Assembly: GCA_944326225.1 (NCBI GenBank)
Contig: CALVDI010000001.1
Location: 105,691-169,690, forward strand
Length of the DNA stretch: 64,000 nt
Reading direction: 5' to 3'
From: an uncultured Bacteroidales bacterium
GTDB taxonomy: Bacteria > Bacteroidota > Bacteroidia > Bacteroidales > UBA932
Part shown: positions 1 through 8,905 of the stretch, in pieces
Layout of the letters: each line of letters opens with the position of its first letter
How positions within the stretch are numbered: the first letter of the stretch is position 1
Program-made: the position numbers and the translations under genes
Notes under the pieces: model-generated
The model's input: only the letters and a program-made list of their open reading frames with translations
The model's database searches: none
Told to the model about the DNA's origin: nothing

Positions 1-693
1 CACCAGATGGGACGGAAGAGGTTCCGGATTGTGAGCGAACTGTCCGGTAGGCTCACAGTTAAGGCCCACACATTCCACACCGAGAGCATCCAGCAGTCTT
101 GGCACTACGAGACCGCCCACTGAATTGACAGCATCTACAACAGCCTTGAAATGCGCTTTTCTTATAGCCTCCCTGTCCACCAGAGGATGGGCCAGCACGG
201 CCTGTACATGCGCATCCGTGAAATCCTTCTCTACGTATGAGCCGAGAGAATCCACATCACAGTATTCAAAACTCTCATCATCTGCAATACGTACAAGTTC
301 TGCGCCCTCAGCGGCATTGAGGAACTCTCCGTGCTCATTGAGCAGTTTCAGTGCGTTCCACTGCCTGGGATTATGCGAAGCCGTCAGGATTATGCCTCCG
401 TCGGCCTTTTCAAATATCACAGCCATCTCCACCGTAGGAGTGGAGGCCAGACCGGCATTGACGACATCGATACCGCATGCTCTGAGAGTTCCGCACACCA
501 GCTCATCCACCATCGGACCGGAAATGCGCGCATCTCTTCCAACCACCACTTTAAGGCGCCGCCCGCCTTTACTGCTATGCAGCATGGAAGAATAAGCTGA
601 TACGAATTTCACAACATCCAGAGGCGTAAGCGAGTCTCCACACATTCCTCCGATAGTTCCTCTGATACCGGAGATGGATTTTATAAGTGTCAT
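1..693 (-). CDS. glmM: Phosphoglucosamine/phosphohexose mutase, C-terminus cut off by the window
   Basis: Phosphohexomutase-family enzyme, probably GlmM, which converts glucosamine-6-phosphate to glucosamine-1-phosphate for peptidoglycan and lipid A precursors. The frame is open from the ATG at 693 to the window edge, giving 231 residues. It shows the N-terminal SGIRGTIGG motif and the phosphoserine loop TASHNP followed by RQWNALK, which is typical of the Bacteroidota GlmM-like branch. Domains 3 and 4, including the phosphate-binding C-terminus, lie outside the window. It starts 12 bp after batE on the same strand and so may be the last gene read from the moxR promoter. Phosphomannomutase activity cannot be excluded from this fragment. 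Confidence 0.85.
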   Translation of the reverse strand, partial: MTLIKSISGIRGTIGGMCGDSLTPLDVVKFVSAYSSMLHSSKGGRRLKVVVGRDARISGPMVDELVCGTLRACGIDVVNAGLASTPTVEMAVIFEKADGGIILTASHNPRQWNALKLLNEHGEFLNAAEGAELVRIADDESFEYCDVDSLGSYVEKDFTDAHVQAVLAHPLVDREAIRKAHFKAVVDAVNSVGGLVVPRLLDALGVECVGLNCEPTGQFAHNPEPLPSHLV

Positions 694-705
694 AGTCTTT
701 AAAGT

Positions 706-1476
706 TTATATTATTTCTACATCTTCTGTCTCAAGCCATCCCTGCCTTCCGTCCGAGAGCTCTATGCGGTACCACTCCCCCAACCTGTCAACGACGGAGA
801 CTTTTGTACCCTCATGCAGGATAAACAGGGACTGGTCCGCCGAGCCGGGCGAGCTCTTTACGCTGCTCACAGGCACAGTCACCACCGCCTCATCCTCTGA
901 CTCCAGTTCGGAGCGCAGATTGAAGGCAAACACAGCGGATATTATCGTCATCAACAGGGCTGCCACAGCCAGGGCGAAAGCTGTCTTGCGCAGTGCCGGC
1001 GAGCCCCCGAAGCGGAACAGTAGCACCATTACCGCCGTCACCAGGAACAGGACCAGCGCAATCCAGGCCCAGGCATCGGAGGACACCGTATCCCGGAACG
1101 CCTTTATCCATGTCAGCAGGATAAACTCCGGCACCTCGTCAATCCTGTCCAGGGTGTACTCCCGGGCTATCGCCAGGTTGACCTGTGCGTCCTCGTAGGA
1201 GGGATCCAGTTTGAGAGCCCTCTCATAATAAAGAATGGACTGTCCGAGACAATTGCCCAGCTTATAGTAGCAGTTGCCTATATTGTAATACAGTTCTCCG
1301 GACACATAGCCGTCCGCTTCCAGAGCGGTGAAGCTGGCCAGGGCCTCCTGATAGTTCTCTTCCGTATAGTCCTTGACCGCCTGATTCCAGAGCGAGTCGG
1401 CATCCTGTGCGGACAGCCATGCCGCCGACACTGTCAGGATGCCAAATATTATCATTATGCGTTTCATCTTTCTCAA
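706..1476 (-). CDS. batE: BatE: TPR and SH3-like membrane protein of the Bat operon
   Basis: 256 residues. There is an export signal or membrane anchor at about 5-24. TPR-like helices follow at about 27-108, with the YYNIGNCYYKLG signature. Two membrane segments lie at about 136-154 and 163-185, and a C-terminal bacterial SH3-like domain at about 195-256 contains the GEWYRIELSDGRQGWL pattern. This order matches BatE. Bat proteins are linked to aerotolerance or envelope stress in Bacteroides and Leptospira, but their biochemical role is poorly defined. The start overlaps the batD stop by 4 bp, suggesting coupled translation. The Met at residue 4 is an equally plausible start. Confidence 0.85.
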   Translation of the reverse strand: MRKMKRIMIIFGILTVSAAWLSAQDADSLWNQAVKDYTEENYQEALASFTALEADGYVSGELYYNIGNCYYKLGNCLGQSILYYERALKLDPSYEDAQVNLAIAREYTLDRIDEVPEFILLTWIKAFRDTVSSDAWAWIALVLFLVTAVMVLLFRFGGSPALRKTAFALAVAALLMTIISAVFAFNLRSELESEDEAVVTVPVSSVKSSPGSADQSLFILHEGTKVSVVDRLGEWYRIELSDGRQGWLETEDVEII

Positions 1477-3266
1477 CTTTCTATATCCGATATCACTTTC
1501 TCCGCCTGACGGTAATGTGCTTCCATGGCCTCCGAGCCGCTGGACGGTGCGTAGCGTGCGTACTCACAGGCATCCAGTACCTCGAACAGGGATTTAATCA
1601 CCGCCTCGTCCCTGCCCCGGGCCCGCAGTTCCTCCTCTATCCTCTCCCGGCTGAGTTCCGATACGGGAAGCATCAGTTTGTCAGAGATATAGCCTTCTAT
1701 GGCCTTGTGCAGTTCCTCGTAGAACGCCGTATAGAGATTCTGCCTGAGGAAGGCGGAGGCAGTTTTAAGTCTTGCCCTGGCCACCTTCATGGCCTTGCGG
1801 TTACGGCTGCCGGCCACGTCCCTGCGAAGAGCGGCGCTTCTTACCAGATATACCCATGCTCCCGCAGTACACAGCAGTATCACTATCGGGACAATATAGA
1901 TTACGGGAGTATCCACCAGAAGCCGGGGTTCCTTACGCAGGCCGGAGGGAGAAGCCGATATGAAGCGGATGTCCTCTCCCAGGCTCTTGACACTCTGTTT
2001 GTTGACTCCTGACGACACCACCGCCGCATCTGTCCGCTGTCCCTGCCCTACCTTCAGTTTCAAGGGGCCTGATGACAGTGTCCTGTAACGCCCGGAGGCT
2101 ATATCATAATACGAGAACTCCACCGGCGCGATGTCATACTCACCGGGGACTCTGGGGATGAAAGGATACTCAAAAGTCACAGTACCTGACGCACCGGCAT
2201 CTCCGGTCGAGACCTTTTCCGTCTTCTTCACGTCATAAGCCTCGAAATCCGAGGGGAATCTCACTTCCGGGGTACTGACAAGGTTGATGTTGCCTGTTCC
2301 GGATATCACCACTTTCAGAGATGCAGCCTCATGCGCGGCCACACTGTCGGAACTGAAAGCGGCCGACAGCCTGAAACTGCCCACACCTCCCGTAAACGAA
2401 GCCGGAGCCCCCGAAGGAAGAGGCGAGACCTCTATCCGCACCGGAGAGCTGGACACCCTCTTGCGGACTGTCTGATATGTATCGAAGAAATCGTCGAAGA
2501 TAGACCTGGATGCCGAAGGCTGCGAGCGCACCTGTACGAGGCAGACCAGCTCTGCCGGATCGATGGTCATACTGCCCGTCTGCTGGGGCAGCAGCATGTA
2601 TCTGCGCAGAAGAGCGGCGTTGTACACCTGGCCGTCATAATTCTCGCGGACGAAAGAAATGTTCTGAGGTGCGTCTATCTCCTGACTCCAGAAGCCGTCG
2701 AAGGACGGGAAACGGATGTCCTCAAACCCACCTATGGCCGAATTCTTAACGTACAGTTTCAGAGTAACGGTTATCGGCTCTCCGACCACCGCCCGCGTCT
2801 TGTTGACCGTCATACGGAGCATGATATCGTCTCCGGCCCGTGGAGCCGCACCCTGCGGGGCGGGAGCCGTGCCCTTGACTACCTCGACATCAGCCGCCTC
2901 AGTAGTGTACGTCTCCTTGCCTATCTTCACGGAAGCAGGGCCTATCCGGTACTTTCCCACTGCTGTCGGCCGCAGCATGTAGGTATAGATGCTGGAGCGG
3001 GACTGGGTGGTCTTGCCGTTTATCATCTGGAAATTGGAGGATGTGGAGGTCAACGGTCCTGCCAGCACCTCGAAGCCCTCAAAGGACGGTGCCTCGAAAT
3101 CGGTCACACGGGCATCGCCGGTAGCCGTAAAGACTACCTTGAAATCCTCGTCCGAGGACACCACTGCGGGCACATCCACCGTAAACGAGTTCTGGGCGGC
3201 GGCTGTCACCGTCCCCAGAAGCACACATACGGATAAAAATAGATTTCTGCTGAATATTCTTGTCAT
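1473..3266 (-). CDS. batD: BatD family protein
   Basis: 597 residues. A signal peptide (1-25, ending TAAAQ) is followed by a large exported part with repeated Ig-like BatD modules up to about 410. A single membrane segment lies at about 455-475, and a basic cytoplasmic tail of about 120 residues is probably helical. This is the usual BatD architecture. The exported part carries FEAPSFEGFEV near residue 57 and a similar DIRFPSFDGFW near 183, which indicates internal module duplication. It sits between the batB-batC fusion and batE, with a 1-bp gap and a 4-bp overlap. It probably forms an inner-membrane complex with the vWA proteins encoded upstream; this is inferred from operon context. Confidence 0.85.
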   Translation of the reverse strand: MTRIFSRNLFLSVCVLLGTVTAAAQNSFTVDVPAVVSSDEDFKVVFTATGDARVTDFEAPSFEGFEVLAGPLTSTSSNFQMINGKTTQSRSSIYTYMLRPTAVGKYRIGPASVKIGKETYTTEAADVEVVKGTAPAPQGAAPRAGDDIMLRMTVNKTRAVVGEPITVTLKLYVKNSAIGGFEDIRFPSFDGFWSQEIDAPQNISFVRENYDGQVYNAALLRRYMLLPQQTGSMTIDPAELVCLVQVRSQPSASRSIFDDFFDTYQTVRKRVSSSPVRIEVSPLPSGAPASFTGGVGSFRLSAAFSSDSVAAHEAASLKVVISGTGNINLVSTPEVRFPSDFEAYDVKKTEKVSTGDAGASGTVTFEYPFIPRVPGEYDIAPVEFSYYDIASGRYRTLSSGPLKLKVGQGQRTDAAVVSSGVNKQSVKSLGEDIRFISASPSGLRKEPRLLVDTPVIYIVPIVILLCTAGAWVYLVRSAALRRDVAGSRNRKAMKVARARLKTASAFLRQNLYTAFYEELHKAIEGYISDKLMLPVSELSRERIEEELRARGRDEAVIKSLFEVLDACEYARYAPSSGSEAMEAHYRQAEKVISDIES

Positions 3267-3267
3267 C

Positions 3268-4986
3268 TTACCAATTTTTCTCCTTCTCTTTTGATTTCTG
3301 CTGCTCCGCCTTGGCCTTTTTCACCTTGTCCTGCGTCTGCTTTTCCTTGTCTTCTATGGCCTGGAGCATCTGCTGGGCCGCCTGAGGAGTTATCTGGGGC
3401 TGGTCCTGCTGCTGTTGCTGATTCTGCTGATCTTGATTCTGATCCTGCTTATTGTCCTGATTCTGTTGATCCTGCTCCTTATTCTGATCCTGGTCCTGCT
3501 GATCTTTCTGATCCTGCTGCTGATTCTGGTTCTGTTGCTGCTGTTGCTGTTCTTTCAGCATCTTCTGCGCATATGCCAGATTGGACTTGGTCTCAAAATT
3601 ATCCGGTTCAAGCCTCAGGGACTCCTTGTACGCATCCACAGCCTCCTGATACTTCTTCTGCTTCAGGGCCAGATTGCCGCTGTTGTGGAAACAGTCCGAG
3701 GCCCTGGACGGAGAGACACTCTTGAGAGAGTCACCCAGTCCCTTAAGATACAGCTCCGCCTCACTGTAGCTTTCCGTCCTGTAAAGGGCATTGCCGAGAT
3801 TGTACTTGGCGGTTATCGACGTGGAGTCCTCAACCAGAGCCCGCTTGTAGTCCAGTTCCGCCTCCCGGAACTCGCCTTTCTTGAACTCCCGGTTGCCTGC
3901 CCTGACCTCCGAACGGTCGCTCTGAGCCTGGAGCATCACTGGCGACGCAAGCATCAGGATGAGCACGACCACCATCCCCTTCCCGACCCCGAAGAGGCTC
4001 CTGCGGTTGCGGGTGTCCGATATCATAAACTCTATCAACATAAATATCAATGCTATGGCAAAGAAATACATATACTGCTCGTCATACTCCTCGAAGACCA
4101 CCGACTGGAAGTCCTTCTCCTCCAGGCTACGGATCTCGTCAATCACCGGATTGAGTCCGAACTCGGTGTTGCCGGCCCTGACATAAAGTCCCTTGCCGGC
4201 CGAAGCCACCTCTTTCAGGGTCGCCTCGTCCAGACGGGTCACTACGATATTGCCGTCCTTGTCCTTCAGCAGCTCGCCGTCCACCGGTATGGGCTTGCCC
4301 TCCGGTGAGCCGACTCCGATGCAGAACACCCGTGCCCCCATATCCACCGCATCCCTGGCCGCAGCCACCGGGTCGTCCTCGTGGTTCTCGCCGTCGGTTA
4401 TCAGGATGATGGCGCGGCTGTTCTCACTCTCGGATGTAAAACTCCTGATGGCCGTCCTTATGGCCTCTCCCATCGCCGTACCCTGAACCGGCACTGACTC
4501 CGTGGTGATGGAACTGAGAAATATCTTGGCCGAGACATAGTCCGAAGTGACAGGCAGCTGCACAAACGACTCTCCGGCAAAGATTATCAGACCGATACGG
4601 TCTCCCTGAAGCTCATCCACCAGCTTGGATATCGCCAGCTTCGCCCTTTCCAGACGGTTGGGCGAGTAATCCTCCGCCAGCATGGAGTTGGAGACATCCA
4701 GCACCACCATGATCTCCGCTCCTTTCACCTGCTTTTCCTTCAGTATGGCTCCCAGCTGAGGCCTGGCCATACCTATGGCAAAGAACAGCAGGGCCAGCGA
4801 GATGAGTGTAAGCTTCAGCCAGCCCTTGCGCCTGGGCACCAGCGGTGCCAGGGAGCTGACCAGGTCCGGGTCTCCGAAACGGGCTATACGTCTCTTCCTC
4901 CATCTGCGCATCAGCCAGTAGGCTATGTACATCAGTGGGATGAGCAGTATCAACAACAGATATAAAGGTTGTGCCAGGTAAATCAT
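3268..4986 (-). CDS. BatB-BatC fusion: membrane vWA domain joined to TPR domain with Gln-rich tail
   Basis: 572 residues. Membrane helices lie at about 5-25 and 58-75. A von Willebrand A domain follows with an intact MIDAS (DVSNS, D97/S99/S101; T170; TDG at 197-199). A helix at about 305-322 comes next, then a second hydrophobic stretch at about 337-353 ending LQAQ, which looks like a former BatC signal peptide. TPRs occupy about 357-474. The tail from 479 to about 532 consists almost entirely of Q, D and N and is followed by a lysine-rich end. BatB and BatC are separate in many relatives, so this is read as a gene fusion. There is a 4-bp overlap with batA upstream. The 3' codons are a CAG/GAC-rich low-complexity tract. 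Confidence 0.85.
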   Translation of the reverse strand: MIYLAQPLYLLLILLIPLMYIAYWLMRRWRKRRIARFGDPDLVSSLAPLVPRRKGWLKLTLISLALLFFAIGMARPQLGAILKEKQVKGAEIMVVLDVSNSMLAEDYSPNRLERAKLAISKLVDELQGDRIGLIIFAGESFVQLPVTSDYVSAKIFLSSITTESVPVQGTAMGEAIRTAIRSFTSESENSRAIILITDGENHEDDPVAAARDAVDMGARVFCIGVGSPEGKPIPVDGELLKDKDGNIVVTRLDEATLKEVASAGKGLYVRAGNTEFGLNPVIDEIRSLEEKDFQSVVFEEYDEQYMYFFAIALIFMLIEFMISDTRNRRSLFGVGKGMVVVLILMLASPVMLQAQSDRSEVRAGNREFKKGEFREAELDYKRALVEDSTSITAKYNLGNALYRTESYSEAELYLKGLGDSLKSVSPSRASDCFHNSGNLALKQKKYQEAVDAYKESLRLEPDNFETKSNLAYAQKMLKEQQQQQQNQNQQQDQKDQQDQDQNKEQDQQNQDNKQDQNQDQQNQQQQQDQPQITPQAAQQMLQAIEDKEKQTQDKVKKAKAEQQKSKEKEKNW

Positions 4987-5978
4987 GCTATCCTCCTTGC
5001 TGCAAAAATTCTCAAAACTATCTCCAGCAGGAACGCGGCCAGGGCCCAGATGGCGAAGCGGCCGAACTCCTCGGTATAGACGGGGAAGGAGTCCACTGTG
5101 ATCCTGACCTTCTCCATCTTATTGATCTCGTCGTAGATCTGCATCAGCTTGGTATTGTCGGTGGCCCTGAAATACGAGCCGCCCGTCTCCTCGGCTATCT
5201 GCCGGAGCAGATCCTCGTCTATCTCCACCTTCACGTCCATGACCCTCACTCCGAACGGAGTCATCACAGGATACGGAGCTGTACCCATAGCGCCTACACC
5301 TATCGTATAGACCCTGATTCCGTAAGTCTCGGCTATCTCGGCGGCTGTCAGGGGCGTCACCTCTCCCCGGTTGTTCACTCCGTCTGTAAGCAGTATCACC
5401 ACCCGGCTCTTGGCCTGGGAGTCCTTCAGACGGGCCACGGCATTGGCCAGACCGTTGCCGATGGCTGTTCCATCGTCTATCAGACCGCATTCTATGTCGT
5501 TGATGAGATTGATAAGCGTTGCCCGGTCAGTAGTCAAAGGACACTGCGTATAGCTCTCTCCGGCAAACACGACCACTCCTATGCGGTCGGAGGGCCTCTG
5601 GGATATGAACTCTATGGCTATGCTCTTTGCGGCCTCGATGCGGTCCGGGGTAAAATCCCTGGCCAGCATACTGGTGGACACGTCCAGAGCCAGGACTATG
5701 TCTATGCCCTCCGAGTCCGTCCTGGTAACATTGGAGGAGGTCTTCGGCCTGGCTATGGCCACGATAAGCAGGGCCACCGCTATCATCCTGAGCACAAAGG
5801 GCAGATGACGCAGCACCCCGGCCGCCCCGGCACTTTTCCGGGACAGAGGAGCCGTCGTGGACATGACGACGTAGGGCCGCTTCTTGCGGAGCTGCCGCCA
5901 CACATACAGTGCGGCCATGGGTATCAGGAGCAGTTCCAGATACAGCAGTGATGGATATTGGAAGAAAAAGTCATTCAT
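4983..5978 (-). CDS. batA: BatA: membrane-anchored vWA protein
   Basis: 331 residues. N-terminal helices lie at about 10-27 and 57-77, with a C-terminal helix at about 310-325. The vWA domain has a complete MIDAS: DVSTS (D99/S101/S103), T171 in DGTAIG and the TDG motif ending at G200. Such domains bind divalent metal and protein partners. It overlaps the neighbouring genes by 8 bp upstream and 4 bp downstream. With the next gene it gives two vWA proteins in a row, the BatA/BatB arrangement. Partner choice and ligand are unknown. Confidence 0.88.
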   Translation of the reverse strand: MNDFFFQYPSLLYLELLLIPMAALYVWRQLRKKRPYVVMSTTAPLSRKSAGAAGVLRHLPFVLRMIAVALLIVAIARPKTSSNVTRTDSEGIDIVLALDVSTSMLARDFTPDRIEAAKSIAIEFISQRPSDRIGVVVFAGESYTQCPLTTDRATLINLINDIECGLIDDGTAIGNGLANAVARLKDSQAKSRVVILLTDGVNNRGEVTPLTAAEIAETYGIRVYTIGVGAMGTAPYPVMTPFGVRVMDVKVEIDEDLLRQIAEETGGSYFRATDNTKLMQIYDEINKMEKVRITVDSFPVYTEEFGRFAIWALAAFLLEIVLRIFAARRIA

Positions 5979-6948
5979 CTTTCCTGCCTCCTTCTGTTGC
6001 TTTACCGTCCGCCTCCAGTTCCTGCATGAAGGTGTCGTTGACGAACCGCACCGCTACGGGCACCGCGTTCTCATTCTCCGCCTCAGTAGCCGAATATTTG
6101 GCGAACTTGACCAGGTCTGCCGTCCCGAACAGCTCCTTGAGGGCCTCGTAGTCAGAAGGAGCCAGGTCCTTCACGGACAGATCGACCAGTATCTCATTGG
6201 ATGTACGCTCTATGGTCTTGATGCCGAAACGCTGCTCTATGTAGACTCTCAGCGTATCTGTAATCTCGGTATAATACTGCTTCTGATTGCCCTTCTGCCA
6301 CAGTTTCTCTCCCCTTATCCGGTCCAGGCTGCGCAGAGCCACGATATGAGGAGGATCCTTCGGGTCCGGCTTGCCGAACACCATTCCCGTCTTTTTACGC
6401 TTGAGGGCAAAATGCACTGTCAGGACGACCACTGCGACGAGAGCCGCCAGCAGCAGGATCCACGGCACCAGTTCCTTGAAAGTCACCGGATAGCGGAACT
6501 GCGGACGGATATCGTACATCTGATAAGTCGTAGTGTCTATCGGCACCGTAGTCACCTCCAGCGGCACCTCCGGCAGCTGCATCGTATCCACGCCCTGTCC
6601 GTCCCGGTAGAAATACACCACCAGCGGAGGCAGCACATAGCTTCCGCTGTCGAACGAGGTGACAAGAGCACGGGTCTCCACCATAGAGAAGTCCTTCTTC
6701 CGCTCCACTGTATCTACCTTAAAGTCCCCTATCAGTTCCACTCCCGGCACCACATAGCCCGACATCGAGTCTATCTTCACGGACATTCCTTTCGGAACCT
6801 TTATCCTGGACTTCCATTCCACCTGGTCTCCGATAAGTATCGTATCCCTGGACACCGTGGCGGAAAGTATGTCCTGTGCCCCGGCCCTGAAAGAGACAGT
6901 CATGGCCGCAAGCACCGCCAGAGAGAGTATCAATTTCTTCATTTTCAT
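5971..6948 (-). CDS. Bat-operon single-pass membrane protein (DUF4381/BatD-like)
   Basis: 325 residues. A signal peptide (1-25, ending RAGAQ) precedes a beta-rich exported domain of about 135 residues. One membrane helix lies at about 162-182, and the cytoplasmic tail of about 140 residues is helical and charged. The layout resembles a short BatD. Proteins in this position between DUF58 and BatA genes are usually annotated as DUF4381-like or hypothetical. Met3 is an alternative start. It overlaps batA by 8 bp and lies 3 bp after the DUF58 gene. A role as a periplasmic/cytoplasmic scaffold for the MoxR-vWA system is inference. Confidence 0.7.
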   Translation of the reverse strand: MKMKKLILSLAVLAAMTVSFRAGAQDILSATVSRDTILIGDQVEWKSRIKVPKGMSVKIDSMSGYVVPGVELIGDFKVDTVERKKDFSMVETRALVTSFDSGSYVLPPLVVYFYRDGQGVDTMQLPEVPLEVTTVPIDTTTYQMYDIRPQFRYPVTFKELVPWILLLAALVAVVVLTVHFALKRKKTGMVFGKPDPKDPPHIVALRSLDRIRGEKLWQKGNQKQYYTEITDTLRVYIEQRFGIKTIERTSNEILVDLSVKDLAPSDYEALKELFGTADLVKFAKYSATEAENENAVPVAVRFVNDTFMQELEADGKATEGGRKDE

Positions 6949-6951
6949 ATC

Positions 6952-7839
6952 CTATGCCCTAGTCTTGAACAAAGCCACCAGGCTCTTCACATAATCCTGG
7001 TCAGTCCTGATGCTGACCGTATCCACTTTATATTTGCGGAGCACCAGCAGCGTCTCCGCATAGGCCTTCCTGGCCCATTCCCCGTAATCCTCCCGCACCG
7101 ACCTGAGCGAGGTATCCACATACACGATCCTGCCGGTCTCGCTGTCCCGGACCGGAAGCAGTCCCACGTCCGGCAAAGTGCGGTCCCGCTCGTCGTAGAT
7201 ATTGATCACCGATATGTCATGCCGTCCTACCGCCACCTTCAGGGCCTCCTCGTAATTGGGATGCAGGGTCGTCCCGTCCACATCCAGCATATCCGAGAGC
7301 AGGAAGGCCGTACAGCGTTTCTTGAGGGCATTGGTCAGAAACCGCAGCGCCTCGCCGATGTCCGTACCCCTGTCCTGAGGCTCGAACTCCAGCACCTCCC
7401 TGATGATACGCAGCAGATGGCTGCGGCCCTTCTTGGGAGGGATGAATTTCTCCACCTTCGTACTGAAGAACAGGGCACCTACCTTGTCGTTGTTGATCAG
7501 GGCCGAGAATGACAGCACCGCCGCTATCTCCGCCGTCAGGTCCTTCTTGGTCTTGGACATGGTGCCGAACATCCCGGAAGCACTGGCATCGATGAGCAGC
7601 ATCACCGTCAGCTCCCTCTCCTCCTCGAACACCTTTATATAAGGAGTGCCTGTGCGCGCGGTGACATTCCAGTCCATATTGCGCACGTCGTCCCCTATCT
7701 GATACTCGCGGACCTCGCTGAAAGCCATACCGCGGCCCTTGAAGGCCGAATGGTACTCTCCGGCGAATATCTGGCTGGAGAGAGCACGGGTCTTGATCTC
7801 TATCTTGCGGACTTTCTTTAACAGGTCGTTGCTGTCCAT
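6952..7839 (-). CDS. DUF58 domain protein
   Basis: 295 residues. The signature region RGMAFSEVREYQIGDDVRNM near residues 36-55 is typical of DUF58. It is followed by a vWA-like fold with LLIDASASGMFG in place of a classic MIDAS, where DxSxS is present as DASAS. No membrane segments are seen, so a cytoplasmic location is likely. DUF58 proteins are regularly encoded next to MoxR ATPases and vWA proteins. Here the gene lies 3 bp after moxR and 3 bp before the DUF4381-like gene. The molecular role is not established. Confidence 0.88.
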   Translation of the reverse strand: MDSNDLLKKVRKIEIKTRALSSQIFAGEYHSAFKGRGMAFSEVREYQIGDDVRNMDWNVTARTGTPYIKVFEEERELTVMLLIDASASGMFGTMSKTKKDLTAEIAAVLSFSALINNDKVGALFFSTKVEKFIPPKKGRSHLLRIIREVLEFEPQDRGTDIGEALRFLTNALKKRCTAFLLSDMLDVDGTTLHPNYEEALKVAVGRHDISVINIYDERDRTLPDVGLLPVRDSETGRIVYVDTSLRSVREDYGEWARKAYAETLLVLRKYKVDTVSIRTDQDYVKSLVALFKTRA

Positions 7840-7842
7840 ATA

Positions 7843-8835
7843 CTACGGAACCTCCACCGCATTGATGATGTCTGAAATAATATTCTCACTGGTGACGTTC
7901 TCCGCCTCGGCCTCGTAGGTAAGTCCGATACGGTGACGGAGCACCTCATAGCATACGGCCCTCACATCCTCGGGGATCACATAGCCGCGACGCTTGATGA
8001 AGGCGTAGGCCTTGGACGCCATGGCCAGGGAGATGGAGGCACGGGGAGACGCACCGTAGGAGATCATGTCCTTGAGGGACTTGAGTCCGTAGTCCTCCGG
8101 AGTACGGGTCGCGTACACTATATCCACGATATAACGCTCTATCTTCTCATCCATATAGACATCACGGACCACACTGCGGGCCTTGATGATATCCTCGGGC
8201 TGGAGCACCGCATTGGCCTTGGGGAACTCGCCGCTGTTGTTCATGCGGATAATCAGTTTCTCCTCCTCCTTCTTGGGATAGGTCACCACCACCTTGAGCA
8301 TGAAACGGTCCACCTGCGCCTCAGGCAATGGGTATGTACCCTCCTGCTCTATCGGGTTCTGGGTCGCCATGACGAGGAACGGCTCTGGCAGCTTGAATGT
8401 CTGCTCGCCGATAGTCACCTGACGCTCCTGCATGGCCTCAAGCAGGGCCGACTGCACCTTGGCCGGAGAACGGTTGATCTCGTCGGCCAGTACGAAATTG
8501 GCGAAGACAGGACCTTTCTTTATCTGGAACTGCTCGCTCTTCTGACTGTATATCATGGTTCCGATAAGGTCGGCAGGCAACAGGTCAGGAGTGAACTGGA
8601 TACGGCTGAACCTGGCATTGATGCACGAGGCCAGCGTATTGATGGCCAATGTCTTGGCCAGACCGGGAACACCTTCCAGCAGGATATGTCCGTTTGCCAG
8701 AAGTCCTATGAGCAGATTCTCGACCAGATGTTTCTGGCCCACGATCACTTTTGTCATCTCCATGGAAAGGATGTCCACAAAAGCACTTTCTTTCTGTATT
8801 CGCTCGTTAAGTTCTTTAATGTTTACGGTGTCCAT
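7843..8835 (-). CDS. MoxR-family AAA+ ATPase
   Basis: 330 residues, the normal length. The Walker A motif is GVPGLAKT at 55-62 and Walker B is FVLADEINRSP from 114. An arginine-finger region and a helical lid (SPRASISLAMASKAYAF) follow. MoxR ATPases are thought to act as chaperones that insert metal or remodel vWA-domain partners. This is the first gene of an eight-gene minus-strand run ending in glmM. A promoter-like TTG-N17-TATTTTTG lies about 40 bp upstream, overlapping the divergent truA promoter. Confidence 0.92.
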   Translation of the reverse strand: MDTVNIKELNERIQKESAFVDILSMEMTKVIVGQKHLVENLLIGLLANGHILLEGVPGLAKTLAINTLASCINARFSRIQFTPDLLPADLIGTMIYSQKSEQFQIKKGPVFANFVLADEINRSPAKVQSALLEAMQERQVTIGEQTFKLPEPFLVMATQNPIEQEGTYPLPEAQVDRFMLKVVVTYPKKEEEKLIIRMNNSGEFPKANAVLQPEDIIKARSVVRDVYMDEKIERYIVDIVYATRTPEDYGLKSLKDMISYGASPRASISLAMASKAYAFIKRRGYVIPEDVRAVCYEVLRHRIGLTYEAEAENVTSENIISDIINAVEVP

Positions 8836-8864
8836 TTTGAAATATTAAAATATTTGTATTTTTG
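8836..8864 (+). promoter_or_regulatory. Promoter of truA
   Basis: TTTG at 8836-8839, a 17-bp spacer and TATTTTTG at 8857-8864 fit the Bacteroidota -33/-7 consensus. The predicted leader is about 36 nt. The -33 box lies at the very start of the divergent moxR gene region. Confidence 0.6.
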
Positions 8865-8877
8865 CTGTCTAAAATTA

Positions 8878-8905
8878 CAAAAATAAGATTTTCTCCGGAA
8901 TACAA
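8878..8905 (-). promoter_or_regulatory. Promoter of the moxR-bat operon
   Basis: On the minus strand a TTG (8905-8903) is followed after 17 bp by TATTTTTG (8885-8878), matching the Bacteroidota sigma-ABfr pattern TTTG...TAnnTTTG. It predicts a leader of about 38 nt before moxR. The box lies within the truA leader, so the two divergent promoters interleave. Confidence 0.6.

Noticed and set aside
3415-4308. A plus-strand frame starting with a long Leu/Ile-rich stretch that mimics membrane helices
   Set aside because: The stretch is the complement of the CAG/GAC repeats that encode the Gln/Asp tail of the BatB-BatC fusion.
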